In this document: piece after piece, positions 1 through 15,510 of the stretch
Numbering within the stretch: position 1 is the first letter of the stretch
Layout of the letters: every line of letters begins with the position of its first letter
NCBI GenBank assembly: GCA_944474755.1
Contig: OX104113.1
Location: forward strand, 25,672,432-25,736,431
DNA: 64,000 nucleotides
Origin: Limnoperna fortunei
Lineage: Eukaryota > Mollusca > Bivalvia > Mytilida > Modiolidae
Direction of reading: 5' to 3'
Position numbers and translations under genes: made by a program
The notes under the pieces: model-generated
What the model was told of the DNA's origin: nothing
Database searches by the model: none
The model's input: the letters and a program-made list of their open reading frames with translations, nothing else

Positions 1-825
1 TTAAAAACTTGTATGTAGTTGGGCATATACATCGATGTTCCTTTATGCTTTAAGTGCCGTTTTTTAAAGGCCACCCCTAGAAAAAAAGGCGCGTTTTTGC
101 AAGTAGATTTTTTCTCCTCAGTTTGTGCTGCTCTTCAAAATTGGTGTTTTTTATCTTTCCTGTTGGTGTTTTTCACATAGCATGTGTAGATGCCTATGTT
201 CGACGATTGTTCTATCTTAAATTTTCATTCAGGGTCCACAATTGAACGAACGAAATGCGGTCTAAATGATCTACCGAAAATTAACGGTTTTTGAAACAGA
301 CTATAACTTGTTCAAAACTGACCTAAATTTCATAGTACAACATTATGGTTGAATGATGGACCTTACTTCGGTGATTTGTAAACAGCGTTTCGAAATCGTT
401 CAACATTTGTGAAATTATCGCCCATTATTATAACACAACCAGAAAGTCAGATTAGGGCCGAAAAAACGTAAAGATCATAGTTCTTTTATAATTGTCAAAA
501 GTTCAATTTGAATCACTGAATTAGACTAAATTTGCTGTTTTATGCGTCCTGTAACATACAAACTCCCAATGTAGTGTACACATTGACCACGAGCCTTTCA
601 GTCATTGTTTTATCATTCCCACCCCTAACGTTGCATTGAAAATAGCATGTTTCATGAAATAGACTATAGCTAATTAAACCGTGAATATAAACAATGAATT
701 TTGTAATAATCTATGATTTTATGCAGAATTTATGCGCTTAAAGTAAAATTTGCCGAATTCAAATGCCAAAAGAAACATGTATAGAATACAATGGACCAAT
801 GGCCTTTCTATGTTATTTTCCATAT

Positions 826-835
826 GGGGTACCCC
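826..835. other. 10-bp palindrome in the 1298-bp unit
   Basis: GGGGTACCCC is a perfect dyad, directly preceded by an overlapping CATATG palindrome at 821-826. It recurs every 1298 bp. No function can be assigned; it is a GC-rich island in otherwise AT-rich sequence. Confidence 0.6.
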
Positions 836-866
836 TTTTCGATTATTATTTCGTTGAAAGACAAAG

Positions 867-886
867 TTAATTTAATGTTAAATTAA
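867..886. other. AT-only inverted repeat, 9-bp arms, in the 1298-bp unit
   Basis: TTAATTTAA at 867-875 and TTAAATTAA at 878-886 are exact reverse complements around a TG centre. It lies 32 bp after the GGGGTACCCC dyad and recurs in every unit. It could be a protein-binding dyad, a cruciform or hairpin, or simply AT-rich chance. Confidence 0.55.
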
Positions 887-3800
887 GAGAGATTATTTAT
901 GTTAAAGAATAGGGGGTTTATTTGGTGTTATTAAAAATATAGGTTCGCATTGCTTTTCTGGCTGAAAAATGAAGGTCAAAAAGGGGGAGTCTCATTTTTT
1001 TCAAATTTCCTCGAGGTGCCCGCACGTATTCCAAATTTGATTTCTTCCTCCTAAATGTGTATAAAACTCCTTTTTTGTGTATTTTCATACCAAAGATTGC
1101 ATTTCTTTCCAAAATATATTTACTTTAACAATCATTATTGACCAATCGCGTTTAACCTGACAGTTTTTTCACGCTTTACTTTGTGCTCATAAAATGGCCG
1201 CGCCCATACCGTTATGCAATAGTACATTGATACCTATAGAAATATTAAATGGATGCAGAATTAAGCAAATTGCATACCTTTAGTACTGTTGATTCAATTT
1301 AAAAACTTGTATGTAGTTGGGCATATACATCGATGTTCCTTTATGCTTTAAGTGCCGTTTTTTAAAGGCCACCCCTAGAAAAAAAGGCGCGTTTTTGCAA
1401 GTAGATTTTTTCTCCTCAGTTTGTGCTGCTCTTCAAAATTGGTGTTTTTTATCTTTCCTGTTGGTGTTTTTCACATAGCATGTGTAGATGCCTATGTTCG
1501 ACGATTGTTCTATCTTAAATTTTCATTCAGGGTCCACAATTGAACGAACGAAATGCGGTCTAAATGATCTACCGAAAATTAACGGTTTTTGAAACAGACT
1601 ATAACTTGTTCAAAACTGACCTAAATTTCATAGTACAACATTATGGTTGAATGATGGACCTTACTTCGGTGATTTGTAAACAGCGTTTCGAAATCGTTCA
1701 ACATTTGTGAAATTATCGCCCATTATTATAACACAACCAGAAAGTCAGATTAGGGCCGAAAAAACGTAAAGATCATAGTTCTTTTATAATTGTCAAAAGT
1801 TCAATTTGAATCACTGAATTAGACTAAATTTGCTGTTTTATGCGTCCTGTAACATACAAACTCCCAATGTAGTGTACACATTGACCACGAGCCTTTCAGT
1901 CATTGTTTTATCATTCCCACCCCTAACGTTGCATTGAAAATAGCATGTTTCATGAAATAGACTATAGCTAATTAAACCGTGAATATAAACAATGAATTTT
2001 GTAATAATCTATGATTTTATGCAGAATTTATGCGCTTAAAGTAAAATTTGCCGAATTCAAATGCCAAAAGAAACATGTATAGAATACAATGGACCAATGG
2101 CCTTTCTATGTTATTTTCCATATGGGGTACCCCTTTTCGATTATTATTTCGTTGAAAGACAAAGTTAATTTAATGTTAAATTAAGAGAGATTATTTATGT
2201 TAAAGAATAGGGGGTTTATTTGGTGTTATTAAAAATATAGGTTCGCATTGCTTTTCTGGCTGAAAAATGAAGGTCAAAAAGGGGGAGTCTCATTTTTTTC
2301 AAATTTCCTCGAGGTGCCCGCACGTATTCCAAATTTGATTTCTTCCTCCTAAATGTGTATAAAACTCCTTTTTTGTGTATTTTCATACCAAAGATTGCAT
2401 TTCTTTCCAAAATATATTTACTTTAACAATCATTATTGACCAATCGCGTTTAACCTGACAGTTTTTTCACGCTTTACTTTGTGCTCATAAAATGGCCGCG
2501 CCCATACCGTTATGCAATAGTACATTGATACCTATAGAAATATTAAATGGATGCAGAATTAAGCAAATTGCATACCTTTAGTACTGTTGATTCAATTTAA
2601 AAACTTGTATGTAGTTGGGCATATACATCGATGTTCCTTTATGCTTTAAGTGCCGTTTTTTAAAGGCCACCCCTAGAAAAAAAGGCGCGTTTTTGCAAGT
2701 AGATTTTTTCTCCTCAGTTTGTGCTGCTCTTCAAAATTGGTGTTTTTTATCTTTCCTGTTGGTGTTTTTCACATAGCATGTGTAGATGCCTATGTTCGAC
2801 GATTGTTCTATCTTAAATTTTCATTCAGGGTCCACAATTGAACGAACGAAATGCGGTCTAAATGATCTACCGAAAATTAACGGTTTTTGAAACAGACTAT
2901 AACTTGTTCAAAACTGACCTAAATTTCATAGTACAACATTATGGTTGAATGATGGACCTTACTTCGGTGATTTGTAAACAGCGTTTCGAAATCGTTCAAC
3001 ATTTGTGAAATTATCGCCCATTATTATAACACAACCAGAAAGTCAGATTAGGGCCGAAAAAACGTAAAGATCATAGTTCTTTTATAATTGTCAAAAGTTC
3101 AATTTGAATCACTGAATTAGACTAAATTTGCTGTTTTATGCGTCCTGTAACATACAAACTCCCAATGTAGTGTACACATTGACCACGAGCCTTTCAGTCA
3201 TTGTTTTATCATTCCCACCCCTAACGTTGCATTGAAAATAGCATGTTTCATGAAATAGACTATAGCTAATTAAACCGTGAATATAAACAATGAATTTTGT
3301 AATAATCTATGATTTTATGCAGAATTTATGCGCTTAAAGTAAAATTTGCCGAATTCAAATGCCAAAAGAAACATGTATAGAATACAATGGACCAATGGCC
3401 TTTCTATGTTATTTTCCATATGGGGTACCCCTTTTCGATTATTATTTCGTTGAAAGACAAAGTTAATTTAATGTTAAATTAAGAGAGATTATTTATGTTA
3501 AAGAATAGGGGGTTTATTTGGTGTTATTAAAAATATAGGTTCGCATTGCTTTTCTGGCTGAAAAATGAAGGTCAAAAAGGGGGAGTCTCATTTTTTTCAA
3601 ATTTCCTCGAGGTGCCCGCACGTATTCCAAATTTGATTTCTTCCTCCTAAATGTGTATAAAACTCCTTTTTTGTGTATTTTCATACCAAAGATTGCATTT
3701 CTTTCCAAAATATATTTACTTTAACAATCATTATTGACCAATCGCGTTTAACCTGACAGTTTTTTCACGCTTTACTTTGTGCTCATAAAATGGCCGCGCC

Positions 3801-6800
3801 CATACCGTTATGCAATAGTACATTGATACCTATAGAAATATTAAATGGATGCAGAATTAAGCAAATTGCATACCTTTAGTACTGTTGATTCAATTTAAAA
3901 ACTTGTATGTAGTTGGGCATATACATCGATGTTCCTTTATGCTTTAAGTGCCGTTTTTTAAAGGCCACCCCTAGAAAAAAAGGCGCGTTTTTGCAAGTAG
4001 ATTTTTTCTCCTCAGTTTGTGCTGCTCTTCAAAATTGGTGTTTTTTATCTTTCCTGTTGGTGTTTTTCACATAGCATGTGTAGATGCCTATGTTCGACGA
4101 TTGTTCTATCTTAAATTTTCATTCAGGGTCCACAATTGAACGAACGAAATGCGGTCTAAATGATCTACCGAAAATTAACGGTTTTTGAAACAGACTATAA
4201 CTTGTTCAAAACTGACCTAAATTTCATAGTACAACATTATGGTTGAATGATGGACCTTACTTCGGTGATTTGTAAACAGCGTTTCGAAATCGTTCAACAT
4301 TTGTGAAATTATCGCCCATTATTATAACACAACCAGAAAGTCAGATTAGGGCCGAAAAAACGTAAAGATCATAGTTCTTTTATAATTGTCAAAAGTTCAA
4401 TTTGAATCACTGAATTAGACTAAATTTGCTGTTTTATGCGTCCTGTAACATACAAACTCCCAATGTAGTGTACACATTGACCACGAGCCTTTCAGTCATT
4501 GTTTTATCATTCCCACCCCTAACGTTGCATTGAAAATAGCATGTTTCATGAAATAGACTATAGCTAATTAAACCGTGAATATAAACAATGAATTTTGTAA
4601 TAATCTATGATTTTATGCAGAATTTATGCGCTTAAAGTAAAATTTGCCGAATTCAAATGCCAAAAGAAACATGTATAGAATACAATGGACCAATGGCCTT
4701 TCTATGTTATTTTCCATATGGGGTACCCCTTTTCGATTATTATTTCGTTGAAAGACAAAGTTAATTTAATGTTAAATTAAGAGAGATTATTTATGTTAAA
4801 GAATAGGGGGTTTATTTGGTGTTATTAAAAATATAGGTTCGCATTGCTTTTCTGGCTGAAAAATGAAGGTCAAAAAGGGGGAGTCTCATTTTTTTCAAAT
4901 TTCCTCGAGGTGCCCGCACGTATTCCAAATTTGATTTCTTCCTCCTAAATGTGTATAAAACTCCTTTTTTGTGTATTTTCATACCAAAGATTGCATTTCT
5001 TTCCAAAATATATTTACTTTAACAATCATTATTGACCAATCGCGTTTAACCTGACAGTTTTTTCACGCTTTACTTTGTGCTCATAAAATGGCCGCGCCCA
5101 TACCGTTATGCAATAGTACATTGATACCTATAGAAATATTAAATGGATGCAGAATTAAGCAAATTGCATACCTTTAGTACTGTTGATTCAATTTAAAAAC
5201 TTGTATGTAGTTGGGCATATACATCGATGTTCCTTTATGCTTTAAGTGCCGTTTTTTAAAGGCCACCCCTAGAAAAAAAGGCGCGTTTTTGCAAGTAGAT
5301 TTTTTCTCCTCAGTTTGTGCTGCTCTTCAAAATTGGTGTTTTTTATCTTTCCTGTTGGTGTTTTTCACATAGCATGTGTAGATGCCTATGTTCGACGATT
5401 GTTCTATCTTAAATTTTCATTCAGGGTCCACAATTGAACGAACGAAATGCGGTCTAAATGATCTACCGAAAATTAACGGTTTTTGAAACAGACTATAACT
5501 TGTTCAAAACTGACCTAAATTTCATAGTACAACATTATGGTTGAATGATGGACCTTACTTCGGTGATTTGTAAACAGCGTTTCGAAATCGTTCAACATTT
5601 GTGAAATTATCGCCCATTATTATAACACAACCAGAAAGTCAGATTAGGGCCGAAAAAACGTAAAGATCATAGTTCTTTTATAATTGTCAAAAGTTCAATT
5701 TGAATCACTGAATTAGACTAAATTTGCTGTTTTATGCGTCCTGTAACATACAAACTCCCAATGTAGTGTACACATTGACCACGAGCCTTTCAGTCATTGT
5801 TTTATCATTCCCACCCCTAACGTTGCATTGAAAATAGCATGTTTCATGAAATAGACTATAGCTAATTAAACCGTGAATATAAACAATGAATTTTGTAATA
5901 ATCTATGATTTTATGCAGAATTTATGCGCTTAAAGTAAAATTTGCCGAATTCAAATGCCAAAAGAAACATGTATAGAATACAATGGACCAATGGCCTTTC
6001 TATGTTATTTTCCATATGGGGTACCCCTTTTCGATTATTATTTCGTTGAAAGACAAAGTTAATTTAATGTTAAATTAAGAGAGATTATTTATGTTAAAGA
6101 ATAGGGGGTTTATTTGGTGTTATTAAAAATATAGGTTCGCATTGCTTTTCTGGCTGAAAAATGAAGGTCAAAAAGGGGGAGTCTCATTTTTTTCAAATTT
6201 CCTCGAGGTGCCCGCACGTATTCCAAATTTGATTTCTTCCTCCTAAATGTGTATAAAACTCCTTTTTTGTGTATTTTCATACCAAAGATTGCATTTCTTT
6301 CCAAAATATATTTACTTTAACAATCATTATTGACCAATCGCGTTTAACCTGACAGTTTTTTCACGCTTTACTTTGTGCTCATAAAATGGCCGCGCCCATA
6401 CCGTTATGCAATAGTACATTGATACCTATAGAAATATTAAATGGATGCAGAATTAAGCAAATTGCATACCTTTAGTACTGTTGATTCAATTTAAAAACTT
6501 GTATGTAGTTGGGCATATACATCGATGTTCCTTTATGCTTTAAGTGCCGTTTTTTAAAGGCCACCCCTAGAAAAAAAGGCGCGTTTTTGCAAGTAGATTT
6601 TTTCTCCTCAGTTTGTGCTGCTCTTCAAAATTGGTGTTTTTTATCTTTCCTGTTGGTGTTTTTCACATAGCATGTGTAGATGCCTATGTTCGACGATTGT
6701 TCTATCTTAAATTTTCATTCAGGGTCCACAATTGAACGAACGAAATGCGGTCTAAATGATCTACCGAAAATTAACGGTTTTTGAAACAGACTATAACTTG

Positions 6801-9800
6801 TTCAAAACTGACCTAAATTTCATAGTACAACATTATGGTTGAATGATGGACCTTACTTCGGTGATTTGTAAACAGCGTTTCGAAATCGTTCAACATTTGT
6901 GAAATTATCGCCCATTATTATAACACAACCAGAAAGTCAGATTAGGGCCGAAAAAACGTAAAGATCATAGTTCTTTTATAATTGTCAAAAGTTCAATTTG
7001 AATCACTGAATTAGACTAAATTTGCTGTTTTATGCGTCCTGTAACATACAAACTCCCAATGTAGTGTACACATTGACCACGAGCCTTTCAGTCATTGTTT
7101 TATCATTCCCACCCCTAACGTTGCATTGAAAATAGCATGTTTCATGAAATAGACTATAGCTAATTAAACCGTGAATATAAACAATGAATTTTGTAATAAT
7201 CTATGATTTTATGCAGAATTTATGCGCTTAAAGTAAAATTTGCCGAATTCAAATGCCAAAAGAAACATGTATAGAATACAATGGACCAATGGCCTTTCTA
7301 TGTTATTTTCCATATGGGGTACCCCTTTTCGATTATTATTTCGTTGAAAGACAAAGTTAATTTAATGTTAAATTAAGAGAGATTATTTATGTTAAAGAAT
7401 AGGGGGTTTATTTGGTGTTATTAAAAATATAGGTTCGCATTGCTTTTCTGGCTGAAAAATGAAGGTCAAAAAGGGGGAGTCTCATTTTTTTCAAATTTCC
7501 TCGAGGTGCCCGCACGTATTCCAAATTTGATTTCTTCCTCCTAAATGTGTATAAAACTCCTTTTTTGTGTATTTTCATACCAAAGATTGCATTTCTTTCC
7601 AAAATATATTTACTTTAACAATCATTATTGACCAATCGCGTTTAACCTGACAGTTTTTTCACGCTTTACTTTGTGCTCATAAAATGGCCGCGCCCATACC
7701 GTTATGCAATAGTACATTGATACCTATAGAAATATTAAATGGATGCAGAATTAAGCAAATTGCATACCTTTAGTACTGTTGATTCAATTTAAAAACTTGT
7801 ATGTAGTTGGGCATATACATCGATGTTCCTTTATGCTTTAAGTGCCGTTTTTTAAAGGCCACCCCTAGAAAAAAAGGCGCGTTTTTGCAAGTAGATTTTT
7901 TCTCCTCAGTTTGTGCTGCTCTTCAAAATTGGTGTTTTTTATCTTTCCTGTTGGTGTTTTTCACATAGCATGTGTAGATGCCTATGTTCGACGATTGTTC
8001 TATCTTAAATTTTCATTCAGGGTCCACAATTGAACGAACGAAATGCGGTCTAAATGATCTACCGAAAATTAACGGTTTTTGAAACAGACTATAACTTGTT
8101 CAAAACTGACCTAAATTTCATAGTACAACATTATGGTTGAATGATGGACCTTACTTCGGTGATTTGTAAACAGCGTTTCGAAATCGTTCAACATTTGTGA
8201 AATTATCGCCCATTATTATAACACAACCAGAAAGTCAGATTAGGGCCGAAAAAACGTAAAGATCATAGTTCTTTTATAATTGTCAAAAGTTCAATTTGAA
8301 TCACTGAATTAGACTAAATTTGCTGTTTTATGCGTCCTGTAACATACAAACTCCCAATGTAGTGTACACATTGACCACGAGCCTTTCAGTCATTGTTTTA
8401 TCATTCCCACCCCTAACGTTGCATTGAAAATAGCATGTTTCATGAAATAGACTATAGCTAATTAAACCGTGAATATAAACAATGAATTTTGTAATAATCT
8501 ATGATTTTATGCAGAATTTATGCGCTTAAAGTAAAATTTGCCGAATTCAAATGCCAAAAGAAACATGTATAGAATACAATGGACCAATGGCCTTTCTATG
8601 TTATTTTCCATATGGGGTACCCCTTTTCGATTATTATTTCGTTGAAAGACAAAGTTAATTTAATGTTAAATTAAGAGAGATTATTTATGTTAAAGAATAG
8701 GGGGTTTATTTGGTGTTATTAAAAATATAGGTTCGCATTGCTTTTCTGGCTGAAAAATGAAGGTCAAAAAGGGGGAGTCTCATTTTTTTCAAATTTCCTC
8801 GAGGTGCCCGCACGTATTCCAAATTTGATTTCTTCCTCCTAAATGTGTATAAAACTCCTTTTTTGTGTATTTTCATACCAAAGATTGCATTTCTTTCCAA
8901 AATATATTTACTTTAACAATCATTATTGACCAATCGCGTTTAACCTGACAGTTTTTTCACGCTTTACTTTGTGCTCATAAAATGGCCGCGCCCATACCGT
9001 TATGCAATAGTACATTGATACCTATAGAAATATTAAATGGATGCAGAATTAAGCAAATTGCATACCTTTAGTACTGTTGATTCAATTTAAAAACTTGTAT
9101 GTAGTTGGGCATATACATCGATGTTCCTTTATGCTTTAAGTGCCGTTTTTTAAAGGCCACCCCTAGAAAAAAAGGCGCGTTTTTGCAAGTAGATTTTTTC
9201 TCCTCAGTTTGTGCTGCTCTTCAAAATTGGTGTTTTTTATCTTTCCTGTTGGTGTTTTTCACATAGCATGTGTAGATGCCTATGTTCGACGATTGTTCTA
9301 TCTTAAATTTTCATTCAGGGTCCACAATTGAACGAACGAAATGCGGTCTAAATGATCTACCGAAAATTAACGGTTTTTGAAACAGACTATAACTTGTTCA
9401 AAACTGACCTAAATTTCATAGTACAACATTATGGTTGAATGATGGACCTTACTTCGGTGATTTGTAAACAGCGTTTCGAAATCGTTCAACATTTGTGAAA
9501 TTATCGCCCATTATTATAACACAACCAGAAAGTCAGATTAGGGCCGAAAAAACGTAAAGATCATAGTTCTTTTATAATTGTCAAAAGTTCAATTTGAATC
9601 ACTGAATTAGACTAAATTTGCTGTTTTATGCGTCCTGTAACATACAAACTCCCAATGTAGTGTACACATTGACCACGAGCCTTTCAGTCATTGTTTTATC
9701 ATTCCCACCCCTAACGTTGCATTGAAAATAGCATGTTTCATGAAATAGACTATAGCTAATTAAACCGTGAATATAAACAATGAATTTTGTAATAATCTAT

Positions 9801-12800
9801 GATTTTATGCAGAATTTATGCGCTTAAAGTAAAATTTGCCGAATTCAAATGCCAAAAGAAACATGTATAGAATACAATGGACCAATGGCCTTTCTATGTT
9901 ATTTTCCATATGGGGTACCCCTTTTCGATTATTATTTCGTTGAAAGACAAAGTTAATTTAATGTTAAATTAAGAGAGATTATTTATGTTAAAGAATAGGG
10001 GGTTTATTTGGTGTTATTAAAAATATAGGTTCGCATTGCTTTTCTGGCTGAAAAATGAAGGTCAAAAAGGGGGAGTCTCATTTTTTTCAAATTTCCTCGA
10101 GGTGCCCGCACGTATTCCAAATTTGATTTCTTCCTCCTAAATGTGTATAAAACTCCTTTTTTGTGTATTTTCATACCAAAGATTGCATTTCTTTCCAAAA
10201 TATATTTACTTTAACAATCATTATTGACCAATCGCGTTTAACCTGACAGTTTTTTCACGCTTTACTTTGTGCTCATAAAATGGCCGCGCCCATACCGTTA
10301 TGCAATAGTACATTGATACCTATAGAAATATTAAATGGATGCAGAATTAAGCAAATTGCATACCTTTAGTACTGTTGATTCAATTTAAAAACTTGTATGT
10401 AGTTGGGCATATACATCGATGTTCCTTTATGCTTTAAGTGCCGTTTTTTAAAGGCCACCCCTAGAAAAAAAGGCGCGTTTTTGCAAGTAGATTTTTTCTC
10501 CTCAGTTTGTGCTGCTCTTCAAAATTGGTGTTTTTTATCTTTCCTGTTGGTGTTTTTCACATAGCATGTGTAGATGCCTATGTTCGACGATTGTTCTATC
10601 TTAAATTTTCATTCAGGGTCCACAATTGAACGAACGAAATGCGGTCTAAATGATCTACCGAAAATTAACGGTTTTTGAAACAGACTATAACTTGTTCAAA
10701 ACTGACCTAAATTTCATAGTACAACATTATGGTTGAATGATGGACCTTACTTCGGTGATTTGTAAACAGCGTTTCGAAATCGTTCAACATTTGTGAAATT
10801 ATCGCCCATTATTATAACACAACCAGAAAGTCAGATTAGGGCCGAAAAAACGTAAAGATCATAGTTCTTTTATAATTGTCAAAAGTTCAATTTGAATCAC
10901 TGAATTAGACTAAATTTGCTGTTTTATGCGTCCTGTAACATACAAACTCCCAATGTAGTGTACACATTGACCACGAGCCTTTCAGTCATTGTTTTATCAT
11001 TCCCACCCCTAACGTTGCATTGAAAATAGCATGTTTCATGAAATAGACTATAGCTAATTAAACCGTGAATATAAACAATGAATTTTGTAATAATCTATGA
11101 TTTTATGCAGAATTTATGCGCTTAAAGTAAAATTTGCCGAATTCAAATGCCAAAAGAAACATGTATAGAATACAATGGACCAATGGCCTTTCTATGTTAT
11201 TTTCCATATGGGGTACCCCTTTTCGATTATTATTTCGTTGAAAGACAAAGTTAATTTAATGTTAAATTAAGAGAGATTATTTATGTTAAAGAATAGGGGG
11301 TTTATTTGGTGTTATTAAAAATATAGGTTCGCATTGCTTTTCTGGCTGAAAAATGAAGGTCAAAAAGGGGGAGTCTCATTTTTTTCAAATTTCCTCGAGG
11401 TGCCCGCACGTATTCCAAATTTGATTTCTTCCTCCTAAATGTGTATAAAACTCCTTTTTTGTGTATTTTCATACCAAAGATTGCATTTCTTTCCAAAATA
11501 TATTTACTTTAACAATCATTATTGACCAATCGCGTTTAACCTGACAGTTTTTTCACGCTTTACTTTGTGCTCATAAAATGGCCGCGCCCATACCGTTATG
11601 CAATAGTACATTGATACCTATAGAAATATTAAATGGATGCAGAATTAAGCAAATTGCATACCTTTAGTACTGTTGATTCAATTTAAAAACTTGTATGTAG
11701 TTGGGCATATACATCGATGTTCCTTTATGCTTTAAGTGCCGTTTTTTAAAGGCCACCCCTAGAAAAAAAGGCGCGTTTTTGCAAGTAGATTTTTTCTCCT
11801 CAGTTTGTGCTGCTCTTCAAAATTGGTGTTTTTTATCTTTCCTGTTGGTGTTTTTCACATAGCATGTGTAGATGCCTATGTTCGACGATTGTTCTATCTT
11901 AAATTTTCATTCAGGGTCCACAATTGAACGAACGAAATGCGGTCTAAATGATCTACCGAAAATTAACGGTTTTTGAAACAGACTATAACTTGTTCAAAAC
12001 TGACCTAAATTTCATAGTACAACATTATGGTTGAATGATGGACCTTACTTCGGTGATTTGTAAACAGCGTTTCGAAATCGTTCAACATTTGTGAAATTAT
12101 CGCCCATTATTATAACACAACCAGAAAGTCAGATTAGGGCCGAAAAAACGTAAAGATCATAGTTCTTTTATAATTGTCAAAAGTTCAATTTGAATCACTG
12201 AATTAGACTAAATTTGCTGTTTTATGCGTCCTGTAACATACAAACTCCCAATGTAGTGTACACATTGACCACGAGCCTTTCAGTCATTGTTTTATCATTC
12301 CCACCCCTAACGTTGCATTGAAAATAGCATGTTTCATGAAATAGACTATAGCTAATTAAACCGTGAATATAAACAATGAATTTTGTAATAATCTATGATT
12401 TTATGCAGAATTTATGCGCTTAAAGTAAAATTTGCCGAATTCAAATGCCAAAAGAAACATGTATAGAATACAATGGACCAATGGCCTTTCTATGTTATTT
12501 TCCATATGGGGTACCCCTTTTCGATTATTATTTCGTTGAAAGACAAAGTTAATTTAATGTTAAATTAAGAGAGATTATTTATGTTAAAGAATAGGGGGTT
12601 TATTTGGTGTTATTAAAAATATAGGTTCGCATTGCTTTTCTGGCTGAAAAATGAAGGTCAAAAAGGGGGAGTCTCATTTTTTTCAAATTTCCTCGAGGTG
12701 CCCGCACGTATTCCAAATTTGATTTCTTCCTCCTAAATGTGTATAAAACTCCTTTTTTGTGTATTTTCATACCAAAGATTGCATTTCTTTCCAAAATATA

Positions 12801-15510
12801 TTTACTTTAACAATCATTATTGACCAATCGCGTTTAACCTGACAGTTTTTTCACGCTTTACTTTGTGCTCATAAAATGGCCGCGCCCATACCGTTATGCA
12901 ATAGTACATTGATACCTATAGAAATATTAAATGGATGCAGAATTAAGCAAATTGCATACCTTTAGTACTGTTGATTCAATTTAAAAACTTGTATGTAGTT
13001 GGGCATATACATCGATGTTCCTTTATGCTTTAAGTGCCGTTTTTTAAAGGCCACCCCTAGAAAAAAAGGCGCGTTTTTGCAAGTAGATTTTTTCTCCTCA
13101 GTTTGTGCTGCTCTTCAAAATTGGTGTTTTTTATCTTTCCTGTTGGTGTTTTTCACATAGCATGTGTAGATGCCTATGTTCGACGATTGTTCTATCTTAA
13201 ATTTTCATTCAGGGTCCACAATTGAACGAACGAAATGCGGTCTAAATGATCTACCGAAAATTAACGGTTTTTGAAACAGACTATAACTTGTTCAAAACTG
13301 ACCTAAATTTCATAGTACAACATTATGGTTGAATGATGGACCTTACTTCGGTGATTTGTAAACAGCGTTTCGAAATCGTTCAACATTTGTGAAATTATCG
13401 CCCATTATTATAACACAACCAGAAAGTCAGATTAGGGCCGAAAAAACGTAAAGATCATAGTTCTTTTATAATTGTCAAAAGTTCAATTTGAATCACTGAA
13501 TTAGACTAAATTTGCTGTTTTATGCGTCCTGTAACATACAAACTCCCAATGTAGTGTACACATTGACCACGAGCCTTTCAGTCATTGTTTTATCATTCCC
13601 ACCCCTAACGTTGCATTGAAAATAGCATGTTTCATGAAATAGACTATAGCTAATTAAACCGTGAATATAAACAATGAATTTTGTAATAATCTATGATTTT
13701 ATGCAGAATTTATGCGCTTAAAGTAAAATTTGCCGAATTCAAATGCCAAAAGAAACATGTATAGAATACAATGGACCAATGGCCTTTCTATGTTATTTTC
13801 CATATGGGGTACCCCTTTTCGATTATTATTTCGTTGAAAGACAAAGTTAATTTAATGTTAAATTAAGAGAGATTATTTATGTTAAAGAATAGGGGGTTTA
13901 TTTGGTGTTATTAAAAATATAGGTTCGCATTGCTTTTCTGGCTGAAAAATGAAGGTCAAAAAGGGGGAGTCTCATTTTTTTCAAATTTCCTCGAGGTGCC
14001 CGCACGTATTCCAAATTTGATTTCTTCCTCCTAAATGTGTATAAAACTCCTTTTTTGTGTATTTTCATACCAAAGATTGCATTTCTTTCCAAAATATATT
14101 TACTTTAACAATCATTATTGACCAATCGCGTTTAACCTGACAGTTTTTTCACGCTTTACTTTGTGCTCATAAAATGGCCGCGCCCATACCGTTATGCAAT
14201 AGTACATTGATACCTATAGAAATATTAAATGGATGCAGAATTAAGCAAATTGCATACCTTTAGTACTGTTGATTCAATTTAAAAACTTGTATGTAGTTGG
14301 GCATATACATCGATGTTCCTTTATGCTTTAAGTGCCGTTTTTTAAAGGCCACCCCTAGAAAAAAAGGCGCGTTTTTGCAAGTAGATTTTTTCTCCTCAGT
14401 TTGTGCTGCTCTTCAAAATTGGTGTTTTTTATCTTTCCTGTTGGTGTTTTTCACATAGCATGTGTAGATGCCTATGTTCGACGATTGTTCTATCTTAAAT
14501 TTTCATTCAGGGTCCACAATTGAACGAACGAAATGCGGTCTAAATGATCTACCGAAAATTAACGGTTTTTGAAACAGACTATAACTTGTTCAAAACTGAC
14601 CTAAATTTCATAGTACAACATTATGGTTGAATGATGGACCTTACTTCGGTGATTTGTAAACAGCGTTTCGAAATCGTTCAACATTTGTGAAATTATCGCC
14701 CATTATTATAACACAACCAGAAAGTCAGATTAGGGCCGAAAAAACGTAAAGATCATAGTTCTTTTATAATTGTCAAAAGTTCAATTTGAATCACTGAATT
14801 AGACTAAATTTGCTGTTTTATGCGTCCTGTAACATACAAACTCCCAATGTAGTGTACACATTGACCACGAGCCTTTCAGTCATTGTTTTATCATTCCCAC
14901 CCCTAACGTTGCATTGAAAATAGCATGTTTCATGAAATAGACTATAGCTAATTAAACCGTGAATATAAACAATGAATTTTGTAATAATCTATGATTTTAT
15001 GCAGAATTTATGCGCTTAAAGTAAAATTTGCCGAATTCAAATGCCAAAAGAAACATGTATAGAATACAATGGACCAATGGCCTTTCTATGTTATTTTCCA
15101 TATGGGGTACCCCTTTTCGATTATTATTTCGTTGAAAGACAAAGTTAATTTAATGTTAAATTAAGAGAGATTATTTATGTTAAAGAATAGGGGGTTTATT
15201 TGGTGTTATTAAAAATATAGGTTCGCATTGCTTTTCTGGCTGAAAAATGAAGGTCAAAAAGGGGGAGTCTCATTTTTTTCAAATTTCCTCGAGGTGCCCG
15301 CACGTATTCCAAATTTGATTTCTTCCTCCTAAATGTGTATAAAACTCCTTTTTTGTGTATTTTCATACCAAAGATTGCATTTCTTTCCAAAATATATTTA
15401 CTTTAACAATCATTATTGACCAATCGCGTTTAACCTGACAGTTTTTTCACGCTTTACTTTGTGCTCATAAAATGGCCGCGCCCATACCGTTATGCAATAG
15501 TACATTGATA

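Larger units (their letters stand above)
1..1298. repeat. Representative 1298-bp unit, no recognisable gene
   Basis: The sequence is AT-rich, with many short T and A runs. The longest open frame (918-1112, minus) is only 64 codons and opens with TTG; its first ATG is nine codons in. It has no recognisable domain, and its conservation between copies only reflects identity of the whole unit. I see no paired Pol III A and B boxes in tRNA-like spacing. Two perfect dyads are present and are listed separately. The start chosen for the unit is arbitrary because the window cuts the array. Confidence 0.85.

Noticed and set aside
918..1112. Minus-strand 64-codon frame repeated in every 1298-bp unit
   Set aside because: It opens with TTG, its first ATG is nine codons in, no domain is visible, and its conservation only reflects identity of the whole repeat unit.
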